From an uncultured Shimia sp. (GTDB taxonomy: Bacteria; Pseudomonadota; Alphaproteobacteria; Rhodobacterales; Rhodobacteraceae), in assembly GCA_937897325.1 (NCBI GenBank), contig CALCOY010000035.1:20347-84346 (forward strand): DNA of 64,000 nt, written 5' to 3'. The translations under genes and the position numbers were made by a program. The notes beneath the pieces were generated by a model. That model did not search any database. It had not been told where the DNA came from and saw nothing but the letters and a program-made list of their open reading frames with translations. This document shows, in pieces, positions 1 through 8,919 of the stretch. Every line of letters starts with the position of its first letter. The first letter of the stretch is position 1.

Positions 1-214
1 GGGCCGACGGATGGCCCGACGCTGGGGTTTCGAGGGAGGTATGACCAAGCCTTTCCTGCGATCCAGTTTGAGAGGGCCACGGATCTTTTGCTGAATGGGT
101 CGCCGGTTCTTTTCGAGAGCTGGAGGCATTATCCGCATCTGGAGAATTCGAAATCATTTTGCGTAGCGGTTGAAACGCATATCTTCGGGAAATCTGCGAA
201 AAAGAGAGGATCGC

Positions 215-1846
215 ATGAAACGCATATTGCTCGTTCTGCTCCTGATTGCCTCTGCTGGTGCTGGTTTGTGGTTTGGTGCCCGACACGAGGCCCGGTCCGC
301 CGCAATTCCAATGTTGGATCGCAGAGCAGATGCTGCGGCGCATGGGGCGGCGGCCTTTATCGGTGCCGACTTTGGCGGGTTGAGCCTGCAGGCGCTGCAA
401 AGCCACGCGCTGCCCTGGAAACTGGTCACCGCAGCGCTGGTGCTGCAGGCGGTGGATACGGACGGATCTGTGACGGCGGACCGGGCAACACTGAACAGTT
501 TGTTGGCAGAGTTCGGTTTTCTGGTGGAGGCGCGGGTGGCAAATCTGCCCGGAGGTGTTTCATCAAGACCTGATGAAATGCCGCTGGGCCTGACACATGC
601 GGTTCTGTTTCCAGTCGCAGGGGCGCCGGTTCTGGTGTCCAATCTGGGATGCGCGGCCTGTCACAGTGGGGTGATCTATGACGCGGAAGGGCGGCCGGAT
701 TCAAGCCGGGCGTGGATCGGGATGCCCAACAGTTCGATCAACCTCGAGGCCTATACGCTGGCGGTTTTCAGGGCGCTGAAGGCTTATGGGGACGCGCCGG
801 ATCGTTTGATGGGCATGGTGACCGCGCTTTATCCCGAGACGGGATGGCGCGAAGTGCAGACCTTGCGGTGGTTGGTGATGCCTTTGGTGCAGGCCCGGCT
901 GGACGAGATACCGGGCGACCGCCCATTGCCGTTTCCCAACGGTGTCCCCGGTAGCACGAACGGGGTTGCGGCGCTTAAACATTCGTTCGGGGTACCGCTG
1001 ATTGGCGGTGGCGCTCGGGATGCGGGCATCGTGTCGATTCCCGATCTGGGGTACAGGCACTGGCGCAACAGTCTGCTGGTCGATGGGGCCTATGCCGTGC
1101 CCGGACAGGATCGGCAGGTTGAGACCACGGCCGAAGACAACACCCCCGAAAAACAGGCGGCCCTTGCGGCGATGACCACGTTTTTCACGGTACCCAGCAT
1201 GGGTGTGCATCCGGATCGGGCGATCGAGGCCGTTCCCGTGGCCGAGGACATCTACGCCTTTCTGGGCAGCGCCTATGCGCCGCAGCCTTTTCCGGGCGAG
1301 ATTGATGCGGATCTGGCGGCCAAGGGCGGCGCGATTTATGCAGCGGAGTGCAGTGCCTGCCACGGGACATACACTATGGAGGCAGGGCGGCCCGCCCTTG
1401 TGTCCTTTCCCAATTGGCTGGGCGATGTCGGGACGGACCTGCTTCGCGCCGAGGCGTTTTCAGAGGATCTGGTCGAAACGTTTCGCAAGACAGCTTATCG
1501 GGATCGTATTGATGCTGCGCGGACGCAAGCCTACGCGGCACCACCGCTCAGCGGCATTTGGGCTTCGGCTCCCTATCTGCACAATGGGTCCGTCCCAACA
1601 ATCCGGGACTTGCTGACGCCAGCGGCGCGACCTGACACGTTCGAGGTCGGTGGTCATGCGCTCGACTTTGATCATCTTGGTCTGCATCTGCAAAACGGCC
1701 GCTATCCGAAGGATTATGACCCATTCTCCCGACCTGTCTTGATCGACACATCGCAGCCGGGACTTGGCAATGAAGGTCATGAATTCGGAGCCGATCTGAG
1801 CGAATTGGACAAAGACGCGCTCATCGCGTTTTTGAAGCAGCTTTAG
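215..1846 (+). CDS. Di-haem cytochrome c (RoxA/peroxidase-like)
   Basis: The 543-residue product starts with an uncleaved or cleaved hydrophobic export segment (MKRILLVLLLIASAGAG), so it should act in the periplasm or at its membrane face. Two covalent haem sites are visible: CAACH at residues 146-150 and CSACH at 379-383. Near the C-terminus the stretch around APYLHNGSVPT resembles di-haem proteins of the RoxA rubber-oxygenase and MauG/cytochrome c peroxidase kind. An electron-transfer or oxidase role is inferred; the substrate is unknown. The start at 215 is preferred over an upstream in-frame TTG because it has an AAGAGAGGA ribosome site and opens the signal segment. Its TAG overlaps the TAA of the converging nitroreductase. 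Confidence 0.8.
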   Translation: MKRILLVLLLIASAGAGLWFGARHEARSAAIPMLDRRADAAAHGAAAFIGADFGGLSLQALQSHALPWKLVTAALVLQAVDTDGSVTADRATLNSLLAEFGFLVEARVANLPGGVSSRPDEMPLGLTHAVLFPVAGAPVLVSNLGCAACHSGVIYDAEGRPDSSRAWIGMPNSSINLEAYTLAVFRALKAYGDAPDRLMGMVTALYPETGWREVQTLRWLVMPLVQARLDEIPGDRPLPFPNGVPGSTNGVAALKHSFGVPLIGGGARDAGIVSIPDLGYRHWRNSLLVDGAYAVPGQDRQVETTAEDNTPEKQAALAAMTTFFTVPSMGVHPDRAIEAVPVAEDIYAFLGSAYAPQPFPGEIDADLAAKGGAIYAAECSACHGTYTMEAGRPALVSFPNWLGDVGTDLLRAEAFSEDLVETFRKTAYRDRIDAARTQAYAAPPLSGIWASAPYLHNGSVPTIRDLLTPAARPDTFEVGGHALDFDHLGLHLQNGRYPKDYDPFSRPVLIDTSQPGLGNEGHEFGADLSELDKDALIAFLKQL

Positions 1847-2820
1847 AGGATTAGCTCCTCCAGCGACTGCCGCGCCCGTGCGACGGGTTGGTGCGACGTG
1901 CGACGCCCGATGCGAAAGGCCGAGAGAAGGTGGTGGCCTTCCGGAACGCGGGCCTTCCCGGACAACACCGATGCGGTGTCTTTATCATCCTTGAGTGCAG
2001 CAAGAACGGTTGCGCCGAAACCTGCCGCCTCCATCCGCAGCCAGGCCCGATAGAAAGCGCGACCGCTGTCGAACAGATCTTCGCCATAAGGCCGGTGGAA
2101 AGCTATGATGCCAGCGGCCCCCTTGGTCTTGTCGGTCTCGGCCAGAAGCGGGGCTGCGAGCCCAAGGGCATTGAGCGGCTTGAAGCCCGGTCCCATGACA
2201 AAGCGGGCGCCGAACCGTTCGACCCAACCCAGATGCATCGCGTCGGCATTCAAACCGTTCTTGGCCCAATCCGGGTGGCTGCGCTTGAGGCGCATCCATG
2301 AAACAAGTTCTGCCCGGAAGTCGTGCTGCGCCATGAACTTGAAGCTGGCCTTGTCCAAAAGTGTGGCGACCGCCGCGATAGCGTCAGGATCTGTCAAGAC
2401 ACTGCAATCGCTGGCAGCCAGCGTCATCGCGGCATCCCGGTCGGTGGGCGCGACGGTCGCGAAAGCGCCGCGCCAGCTTTGCCGTGCTGTCACATGGGCC
2501 GCCAGCGGATCAGGAGACGCCCCATTGGTGAAGCTGAGGCGCGCAACCACGCGGATGTTGCCCGCGCCTTGGTCCGAGACGGTCTCGTATCTGGCGCTCA
2601 GTCCCTTCTCGGATGCGGCGAGGCTCAGACCTTCGAAGGCGGCGCCAAGGCTTGTTGCGGCGTCCTGGCCCTTGGGGTCCGCGGTCGGCAGGCGCACGCT
2701 TGTGTCTTCGCACAATAGGACGGTGTCGCCATCGAGCCGCCACCGCGCCGGTTGCACGTTGTGGACGCTGGGAGCGAGGCTGGCCTTTGCGACGAGGTGG
2801 CGGAAGATGTCTGGCGTCAT
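1843..2820 (-). CDS. Acg-type nitroreductase-family protein
   Basis: A 325-residue protein with the N-terminal signature LAPSVHNVQPARW, which matches the FMN-site region of the divergent nitroreductase group that includes mycobacterial Acg (a fused pair of degenerate nitroreductase domains). The length fits that group. Residues around ASLGAAFEGLSLAA resemble the helix following the FMN loop. Redox chemistry with bound FMN is inferred from family; Acg itself is thought to sequester FMN rather than reduce nitro compounds. It is the last gene of a five-gene minus-strand run: its ATG overlaps the stop of the upstream GNAT gene by four bases, so translational coupling is likely. Confidence 0.72.
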   Translation of the reverse strand: MTPDIFRHLVAKASLAPSVHNVQPARWRLDGDTVLLCEDTSVRLPTADPKGQDAATSLGAAFEGLSLAASEKGLSARYETVSDQGAGNIRVVARLSFTNGASPDPLAAHVTARQSWRGAFATVAPTDRDAAMTLAASDCSVLTDPDAIAAVATLLDKASFKFMAQHDFRAELVSWMRLKRSHPDWAKNGLNADAMHLGWVERFGARFVMGPGFKPLNALGLAAPLLAETDKTKGAAGIIAFHRPYGEDLFDSGRAFYRAWLRMEAAGFGATVLAALKDDKDTASVLSGKARVPEGHHLLSAFRIGRRTSHQPVARARQSLEELIL

Positions 2821-3902
2821 GACAGCGGTTTCCTGAAGAGATGAAGGCGGTGCAAAGGCTTTGCCCCGATCTTGTCCATCATGCGCAGTGACGCGCGGTT
2901 TTCATCGGCGATCCAGGTGATGCCAAGCTGTTCATAGCCCGCGCTGCGCAATTGGATGAGCGTGTGGGCCAGGATCGCGCTCATCAGTCCGCGGCCGTGG
3001 CTTTGCTTGGCGACGGAATAGAAAATGATGACGGCGCGCTTGCGGCGTAGTCTGTAGCGCAGGAAATGGAACGGGGTCATCAGCGTGAAACGCGAACGGG
3101 TGGCTTTCAGAAATCCGTTCAGGTCGGGGATGCAGATCACCACGCCAACGGGCTGGCCATCCCGCACCAGCACAGCGGACAAGCGGTGATCGATGATCGT
3201 CATCATTTCACCTGCTTGAAAGGTGAATTCCTCCGACGTGAGCGGCACGAACATCGGGTTCTCGGAAAAGCCATCATTGAGCACGATCCGCGCCTCTTCC
3301 ATGCGGATCGCAAAGGTTTTGCGTTTGATTGGGGCAACCCCGTGATCTGCGGGAGGCGCGCTTTGTGGGATCCTGGCATGGACCAGATCAAGTTCGAATG
3401 TCGTGACCGGGAAGAAGGATTCATAACCGTTTTGCCACAAGAACTCCGGGATGTGCGGCGGATTCACGATCATGTCGGTATAGGCGCGTCGGTCGAAATG
3501 GTCGGTCTGGACGCCCATCTGTTGCATGGCGGTCAGATTGAAATTTCCCGCAAGTTCCGTATGGCCTTTTGCGCGGGCCCATTCTTCGGCCTTTGACAAA
3601 AGTGCTTTGGCGATTTCAGGGTCGTTCGCGCAATCGAAGAAGCCGAAAGAGGCGCGGTTCGTGCCGTAAAGCGCGTTTGACTGGGTATGGGCATGGACAA
3701 CAATTCGGCCGAGCGGCCGCCTGTTTTTTAATGCAGTGAAGTAGGTGAACGCTGCTTCATCCGCAAAAAGCGGGTTGGAATCAGCGCTGAGAAAGCGCTT
3801 GAGGTCGGACTTTAGGGGGGAGACATAAGGCGATTGCGGGTCATAGGCGCAGAAGGGCACTTCGAAGAAGGAGGCAAAGTTTTTTTCAACGATCTCAGGC
3901 AT
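2817..3902 (-). CDS. GNAT-like acyltransferase, 361 aa
   Basis: The C-terminal third carries a GNAT acetyl-CoA pyrophosphate loop, SVAKQSHGRGLMSAIL, followed by a helix and the end motif IADENRASLRMMDKIG that is typical of GNAT strand 5 and its downstream helix. The N-terminal half (FASFFEVPFCAYDPQSPYVS, then a GRIVVHAHTQSNALYG segment) looks like a second, degenerate GNAT fold, so this may be a tandem-GNAT protein of the size of Fem-like or peptidoglycan-bridge transferases. The substrate is not known. It overlaps both neighbours (eight bases with the membrane protein, four with the nitroreductase), so it is part of the same transcript. Confidence 0.65.
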   Translation of the reverse strand: MPEIVEKNFASFFEVPFCAYDPQSPYVSPLKSDLKRFLSADSNPLFADEAAFTYFTALKNRRPLGRIVVHAHTQSNALYGTNRASFGFFDCANDPEIAKALLSKAEEWARAKGHTELAGNFNLTAMQQMGVQTDHFDRRAYTDMIVNPPHIPEFLWQNGYESFFPVTTFELDLVHARIPQSAPPADHGVAPIKRKTFAIRMEEARIVLNDGFSENPMFVPLTSEEFTFQAGEMMTIIDHRLSAVLVRDGQPVGVVICIPDLNGFLKATRSRFTLMTPFHFLRYRLRRKRAVIIFYSVAKQSHGRGLMSAILAHTLIQLRSAGYEQLGITWIADENRASLRMMDKIGAKPLHRLHLFRKPLS

Positions 3903-5103
3903 CCGGGGCGTTCCGACTTGCGAGCATAATTGCCATGCGCTGTGCTATCTTGAGTTCCTGTTCAAGCTGCTCGGACCTGGCGAGCATGGGTATCTTTAGC
4001 ACCATGATGCGGAAGGGCGTGGTCGAGACGAGCATGGCGTGGCTTGCATCGAATTTGCGGAAGAACCATTCGAATTGTTCGATGAGCGGTGGTGTCTGGA
4101 GCTTGTGCAAATCGGTTGACGACATGATCGGCGCGTGCGCGAATTGCTCTTCGAAGCTGGTGTCGAAATCGCCGAGGCTGCTTTTGTCCAAGATCAGCGC
4201 GCCGGAGGTCAGAGCGCGGGTTTGCAGCGCCGTTAGAAATGTCGAGTGGTCGTGACGGTTTGCATCTGCGAGGACGTCAAGGAGCAACCCGGCACTGTCT
4301 TCGCGCCGGGTGCGGCGGGCATGTGTGTGAACGAGTGCCAGAAGGCCCAAACTGAGGGTCACCGCCATCACCTGGATTGTCGTGCGGGTGTCGAGGTTGG
4401 CGAGTGCGGCGATGCAGAAGGCAGCGACGAGCAGACTTGCAGCAGAGGCGGCGACGGAAGAGAGCAGGTCGGCCTGGCCGGTGCCGCTGCGTCGGAGGGT
4501 GAGGCCAAGCCAGCAAAGCACGAGGATCGCGATGCCGGAGGGACGCACGGGAATGTCAAAGATCTCGGTGCGGAAATCGGCAAGTGCCAGCGGCAGGATG
4601 AGGATGAGAGACAGGGCAAGTCGGTCAATCGTCGTATTTTCGGCCGGTGAAAGACTGCCGCGGTCGCGGCTTAGGATAAGGGCGCCAAGGGCGATGAACA
4701 TCAATGTCTGGAACACCGCGAGTGAGATCAGGGCGGCCAGCGCATAATCGCGGCTGGCCAGTAGGCCAACGAAGGACAGGGTCAGTGCGCCTCCCGCGGC
4801 AAGAAGTTTCAGTATAGGAGGGGCATGGCGGCGCAAAAGTGCTTCGGCGACGAGCAGCGAGGCGAGGGGGACGAGGCTTGCAAAGACAAAGGTCAGGCGC
4901 CCGATCTCTTGCCAGCCGGTCATCCATTGCAGAAGGCGGGCCGCCATGATGGCCGCAACGATCTGGATCGCAAAAAGAAAGCGCCGCGTGACAGTGGGGC
5001 GGGGCTGTTCCAGGCGCAGAACCTGTCCGAACAGCGCAAGGCCGATCAGGCTTGTCAGGCTGACGACGGCGTCAGCGATCAGTTCTGGCGAGAGATCGGT
5101 CAT
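3895..5103 (-). CDS. Multi-pass membrane protein, C-terminal cytosolic domain
   Basis: I do not recognise this 402-residue protein. Roughly the first 250 residues contain about eight hydrophobic segments separated by short polar loops (for example LIADAVVSLTSLIGLALFG and LALSLILILPLALADF). The final 150 residues are soluble, ending in a helical stretch LARSEQLEQELKIAQRMAI. The topology of an N-terminal sensory or anchoring membrane block with a cytosolic tail recalls 7TM-type receptors, but no GGDEF, kinase or known output motif is present. It starts four bases before the end of the ThiF-like gene and ends inside the GNAT gene, so it is co-transcribed with an E1-like enzyme; a membrane anchor for that complex is a guess. 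Confidence 0.6.
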   Translation of the reverse strand: MTDLSPELIADAVVSLTSLIGLALFGQVLRLEQPRPTVTRRFLFAIQIVAAIMAARLLQWMTGWQEIGRLTFVFASLVPLASLLVAEALLRRHAPPILKLLAAGGALTLSFVGLLASRDYALAALISLAVFQTLMFIALGALILSRDRGSLSPAENTTIDRLALSLILILPLALADFRTEIFDIPVRPSGIAILVLCWLGLTLRRSGTGQADLLSSVAASAASLLVAAFCIAALANLDTRTTIQVMAVTLSLGLLALVHTHARRTRREDSAGLLLDVLADANRHDHSTFLTALQTRALTSGALILDKSSLGDFDTSFEEQFAHAPIMSSTDLHKLQTPPLIEQFEWFFRKFDASHAMLVSTTPFRIMVLKIPMLARSEQLEQELKIAQRMAIMLASRNAPDA

Positions 5104-5969
5104 GCCATCATGCGTCTCAGAAAATGCCGCATAACCGGGCGCAAAAGGGCCGCGGTAATGGCATTGCGCGGATGTTCGACCCGTGCGGTATAGGGGTTAA
5201 AAAACCACCCCCGGCAATCGGCGCCGGGTTTGCGGCCTAAAATGCCATTTGCGACCTCGTAGGCCATAAGCATGCCGGTGGAAATCACCATAGGGGCAAA
5301 GGACATACGGCTACGTTTGCCGGCTGAGACCTCTCCGGCCAGTTCAAGATCGATGTGGTTGCGGGACGAAGAGTGCAACAGAACGTGCAAGGCTTCACAG
5401 AGGAAGGCGTCATCCCGCTGCTGTTGGCTGACCGCATTCCAGCCGGTTCCGATCGTAGGATAGCCCAACCTTTCTTCGGGCGTGGGATCACCGGCCTGAG
5501 TGACGTAAATTGAAGGAAGTGGCGAAGCGTACGCGTCAATCACGGCACGATTCTGGGCGCGCGCGGTGCGGTAGAGCAGAAGGGAGGCGCCCAGATCATC
5601 TGTGCCATTTACAACGATGGCGCTGGAGCCAACCGCGTTCTCTACATGTTCGGTCCAATGATCGCGGTGGACGGTGATCTGCATCTCTGGGTTGATGGTC
5701 AGGCAGAGATCGCGGGTTGCCTCGGCCTTATGTTGGCCGATTGTGTCACGAAAGGCAAATGCTTGACGGTTCATGTTGGAGGTTTCGAATTCGTCGATAT
5801 CGGCGAGGATCAGACGCCCGACTCCCATGCGGGCCAGAGCAAAGACACAGGCGCCGCCCATGCCACCGGTTCCGCAAACAAAGACCTGCGCGTCACGCAG
5901 ACGGGCCTGTTCGTCTTCGGTGACAAAGCCGATATTGCGGGTCGTGAACTGCTCGTATGAAAAGGTCAA
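5100..5969 (-). CDS. E1/ThiF/MoeB-like adenylyltransferase
   Basis: A 289-residue Rossmann-type E1-like enzyme. The nucleotide loop CGTGGMGGA lies at residues 32-40, the acidic ribose-binding pair and arginine finger follow in ADIDEFETSNMNRQ (residues 57-69, N66 and R68), and K81 in GQHK occupies the usual catalytic position. NGTDDLGASLLLYRTA matches the crossover region. ThiF, MoeB and ubiquitin E1 adenylate the C-terminal glycine of a small carrier. The paired CxxC zinc motifs of MoeB/ThiF are absent here and no ubiquitin-like carrier is encoded next to it, so the substrate is unclear. Four-base overlaps with both neighbours place it in a tight operon. Confidence 0.8.
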   Translation of the reverse strand: MTFSYEQFTTRNIGFVTEDEQARLRDAQVFVCGTGGMGGACVFALARMGVGRLILADIDEFETSNMNRQAFAFRDTIGQHKAEATRDLCLTINPEMQITVHRDHWTEHVENAVGSSAIVVNGTDDLGASLLLYRTARAQNRAVIDAYASPLPSIYVTQAGDPTPEERLGYPTIGTGWNAVSQQQRDDAFLCEALHVLLHSSSRNHIDLELAGEVSAGKRSRMSFAPMVISTGMLMAYEVANGILGRKPGADCRGWFFNPYTARVEHPRNAITAALLRPVMRHFLRRMMA

Positions 5970-6919
5970 AGTGAGTCCTTTCGTGGCCGCAGCGTGTCCC
6001 AGTGGCGACTGCTGTCGAACCAGTGGATGGTGGGGAGGATCAGACGTTGCAGCATTAGGACACCAAGGGTCAGGCCCAGCCCTGCAAGAGACGCTTTGGG
6101 CACCGCGTTTCGCAGATATCCGCTGGCTGCGGCAAGATCGATCCGACCAAGCTGAAGCACGTCATCGCCCCGGTCATAGTCAAGCATCGTCTCGCAGAAG
6201 GTGTTATATTCGGGATCCCGATGCTTGGGCGCTTGGTCGAAAGTTTTTTTCAGGTCGTCCGAGCCACCGGTATAGGCATTGGTGATGACAAAGCGGTTTT
6301 CATCGAAGTCCGCATCCTCGCCCACGCCGAACACATGGCGATGGTCACGCATGATCGTGCGAGCCAGAAGCAGGTGTTGTAGGGAGCGTTCTTTTGGGCG
6401 CTGCGGGGTGGGAAAAACGCCGCTGAAGGTTTCGCCAACCATGCCAACGATGGCGGGCACTTGTGTGACGTTCGACACCCAGAGCGGGCGCATCTGATTG
6501 CGAAAGAACAAAAGGATGCAGGTCAGGCCGTAAAGCACCCATGAAAACCCTTTTGATTGCTGGTCGGGGTCAACCATCACGAGGCCCAGATGCAGAATCT
6601 CCATCGGTTCGGTCATGGACGAAATGTCCATCAGCGCCAGCGCGTTGAAGGCGACAGGCTGGCCGGTATCCTTGCGCCGGACGATTGTAACGATAGTCGC
6701 TTTCAGCCGTTCTGGATCGCCCGAGAAGACACCATAAGTCAGCGAACCGCGCGCGAGGGTCTTTGATGCGATTTCAATGAGATCTTGTGACAGGGTGGTC
6801 AGATCGTCCTGCGACATCCAGAGCCCCGGGCGTTCCACGATTCGCGTTTCGAAGTCCTTCCCGGTCGCGAGGGTCAGATTAAGGTTCGACTGGAACAATG
6901 CACGGAAAAAACCAGACAT
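5966..6919 (-). CDS. GNAT-related protein with C-terminal hydrophobic segment
   Basis: First gene of the five-gene operon; 317 residues. The central segment EILHLGLVMVDPDQQSKGFS has the shape of a GNAT strand 4 and CoA-binding loop (V-x-P-x-x-Q-x-K-G), so an acyltransferase-like fold is likely though weakly conserved. After a polar insert rich in D and R (residues about 190-260), a hydrophobic segment near the end (KASLAGLGLTLGVLMLQRL) may tether the protein to the membrane. I do not recognise a closer family. The 220-base gap upstream (6920-7139) is the only sizeable space before the run and so is where its promoter should lie. Confidence 0.5.
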   Translation of the reverse strand: MSGFFRALFQSNLNLTLATGKDFETRIVERPGLWMSQDDLTTLSQDLIEIASKTLARGSLTYGVFSGDPERLKATIVTIVRRKDTGQPVAFNALALMDISSMTEPMEILHLGLVMVDPDQQSKGFSWVLYGLTCILLFFRNQMRPLWVSNVTQVPAIVGMVGETFSGVFPTPQRPKERSLQHLLLARTIMRDHRHVFGVGEDADFDENRFVITNAYTGGSDDLKKTFDQAPKHRDPEYNTFCETMLDYDRGDDVLQLGRIDLAAASGYLRNAVPKASLAGLGLTLGVLMLQRLILPTIHWFDSSRHWDTLRPRKDSL

Positions 6920-7139
6920 GAATGAACCCCTCCACGCTTCATCTGACGGCGAGGCGCCCCAGTCGCAAGGGAGCGCAATGACTTAGGGCGTTGCCCGATC
7001 GCGCGATTCTAGTGCCGAATTGATGTCAAAATAAGGTTGTTGGAGCATATTTATCGATCGCGCGCGATCTTGGGTCTTCTGCACAACAATTGCGCGTTGC
7101 CTTGTTTGGTGATCTTCGAATTGGGACCCGGAACCCGAT

Positions 7140-7613
7140 CTATGGCTGAGCGGGCAGCAGCTTTTCAAAGAAGACCTGCGCGTATGGGTCATCATTGAAT
7201 GGTGCGATCTCGGTCCAATTCCACTTTCGGTACATCGCGATGGCTGCGGGCAGGGCGGTGTTTGTGTCCAGCCGCAGGCATCTGATCCCAATCGTGCGGG
7301 CATCCGCTTCAGTGGCCTCCATCAGCTTTCGGGCGATGCCAAGACCGCGCGTATCGGGATCTACCCAAAGTCGCTTGATCTCGGCATAATCCGTCCCGCC
7401 CTTGAGGCCAACGCAACCGACTGGCCGTCCGTCATGCGTGGCGACGAAAAACCGACCCCTTGGTGGGCGCATGTCATCGGCATTCGGATCATTGGAAAGG
7501 TTCACGTCAAAGCCAGTTTCCAGGATAGCAGCCAATTCCGCGTAGTAACGTTCAAGACAGGCAATGGCCGCAGGATCGAGGGGATCGACCCGTGCCACGG
7601 TCAGGGATGTCAT
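7140..7613 (-). CDS. GNAT family N-acetyltransferase
   Basis: A 157-residue single-domain GNAT protein. The acetyl-CoA loop is in IKRLWVDPDTRGLGIARKLM and the end of the fold in NTALPAAIAMYRKWNWTEI, both canonical. The acceptor substrate cannot be read from sequence. Its ATG overlaps the TGA of the DUF2059 gene upstream (ATGA), so the two are translationally coupled. It is separated from the downstream five-gene operon by 220 bases without an obvious gene. Confidence 0.85.
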   Translation of the reverse strand: MTSLTVARVDPLDPAAIACLERYYAELAAILETGFDVNLSNDPNADDMRPPRGRFFVATHDGRPVGCVGLKGGTDYAEIKRLWVDPDTRGLGIARKLMEATEADARTIGIRCLRLDTNTALPAAIAMYRKWNWTEIAPFNDDPYAQVFFEKLLPAQP

Positions 7614-8134
7614 CTGAGCGCATCCCTGATCTTATCCATGACGCTTTGGTCCATACCCATGCTTTCCCCTTCGGCTTCGAGCCGTTCCATGACGCGCGCA
7701 TTTACCTCGACCCCGGTTTCCATTCCGGCGATCTGGCCGATTTCGGTGCTGGCCTGAATGATCGTCGGTGTTTTGCCGATCAGCGCCTGACCGCTTTCGC
7801 TTTTGTAAAAGGCTGCAAGATCCGAGAGTTCTTGCGGTGAAAAGATGTCGACATAAAGCTGCGCGGTCCGGGCCTGCATTTTTTCGACGAAAAGCTCCAG
7901 AAACTCGTCAAAGAAGATGTCGAAGAAAACGTCTATGTCGGACAATTTGATGCCCTTTTTGCGCAGATCGTTTTCGATCGCGGATTTCATGATAGGCGCT
8001 TGGGCCTTGATCGCGCTGTCAAACACTTCGACGCTTGCCACTTGACTGGCGATGTAATCGGCGTCGGTTTTGGGATCTGCGGCGAGCGGCAGAGCCCCGA
8101 GGCTTAGTAAGATGCCGACGATCATGTGTTTCAT
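7610..8134 (-). CDS. Exported DUF2059 domain protein
   Basis: The product has a short Sec-type signal (MKHMIVGILLSLGALPLAAD) and a helical mature region whose C-terminal part, SPQELSDLAAFYKSESGQAL, is the hallmark of DUF2059. Members are periplasmic and of unknown role. The ATG at 8134 is chosen over an in-frame TTG 18 bases upstream because AAAGGAAG sits seven bases before it. The gene is coupled to the GNAT gene downstream by a four-base overlap. About 174 residues, normal for the family. Confidence 0.8.
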   Translation of the reverse strand: MKHMIVGILLSLGALPLAADPKTDADYIASQVASVEVFDSAIKAQAPIMKSAIENDLRKKGIKLSDIDVFFDIFFDEFLELFVEKMQARTAQLYVDIFSPQELSDLAAFYKSESGQALIGKTPTIIQASTEIGQIAGMETGVEVNARVMERLEAEGESMGMDQSVMDKIRDALR

Positions 8135-8266
8135 GGGCAGGCTTCCTTTCAAAGGTCATCCACCATGAAAGCGGGGCGCGGCGGCGGGTGCAAGGGGATT
8201 GTCTTGAACGGCTTGGGAGGCGCATTTGACTGGACATGGCAGGCGCGCTGAAGTCTATCAGCCTTC

Positions 8267-8881
8267 GTGACACGAGACTGCTTTCCCATTGCCCGACCGG
8301 GCCAAAGCATTGGTTTGCTGGGCGGATCTTTTGATCCGGCGCATGCGGGGCATGTGCACATCACGCGCGAGGCGCTGAAGCGGTTCGGGTTGGACCGGGT
8401 CTGGTGGCTTGTCTCGCCCGGCAATCCGCTGAAGGCGCAGGGGCCTGCACCGCTGGCTCAGCGTATGGCGTATGCGCGTGATCTGATGCGGCATCCTCAC
8501 GTGGACGTGACGGACATCGAGACCCATCTGGGCACACGATATACGGCGCAGACGATTGCAGCGCTGCGCGCGCGCTATCCGGGCGTGCGCTTTGTCTGGC
8601 TGATGGGGGCGGATAATCTTGCGCAGATCCATCACTGGCAGAACTGGCGCTGGATCATGGACACGGTTCCGGTTGGGGTCCTGGCACGTCCAGGTGACAG
8701 AATCTCCGCGCGGATGTCGCCTGCGGCAAGGCTTTATCGGCGCGACCGGATCGCGGGCCGGTCTTCACACCTTTTGGGCGGGTCGTCGGCGCCAGCCTGG
8801 TGTTTCGTCAATGTTCCAATGGTTAACCATTCTTCGACTGCGATCCGAGCGGCAGGCCGGTGGCAAAGCGCAGAAAAGTGA
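8267..8881 (+). CDS. nadD: Nicotinate-nucleotide adenylyltransferase
   Basis: NadD transfers AMP from ATP to nicotinate mononucleotide, giving deamido-NAD in NAD biosynthesis in the cytosol. The nucleotidyltransferase signature [14 protein letters not shown] is near residue 20, with the G-x-F-D-P-x-H-x-G-H pattern complete, and [19 protein letters not shown] is the conserved NadD segment. The C-terminal VNHSSTAIR carries the second nucleotide-binding motif (S-S-T-x-I-R). The start is GTG at 8267, since an in-frame stop lies just upstream. dacB follows after 38 bases on the same strand, a pairing common in Rhodobacteraceae. Confidence 0.95.
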   Translation: MTRDCFPIARPGQSIGLLGGSFDPAHAGHVHITREALKRFGLDRVWWLVSPGNPLKAQGPAPLAQRMAYARDLMRHPHVDVTDIETHLGTRYTAQTIAALRARYPGVRFVWLMGADNLAQIHHWQNWRWIMDTVPVGVLARPGDRISARMSPAARLYRRDRIAGRSSHLLGGSSAPAWCFVNVPMVNHSSTAIRAAGRWQSAEK

Positions 8882-8919
8882 TGGAAATCAGCTTGTTTGC
8901 TGCAATCTGCTGAGGTTAG

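Noticed and set aside
1..214. Plus-strand frame open from the window edge with coding-like codon use (frame 1)
   Set aside because: The frame has no stop before it runs deep into the cytochrome gene, so a real 3' end is not visible. Other frames stop at 44 and 94 but are too short to assign. A possible upstream gene end cannot be defined from this window.
88..573. 161-codon plus-strand reading overlapping the cytochrome start
   Set aside because: It shadows the cytochrome gene in another frame and gives a low-complexity, tryptophan- and cysteine-rich product.
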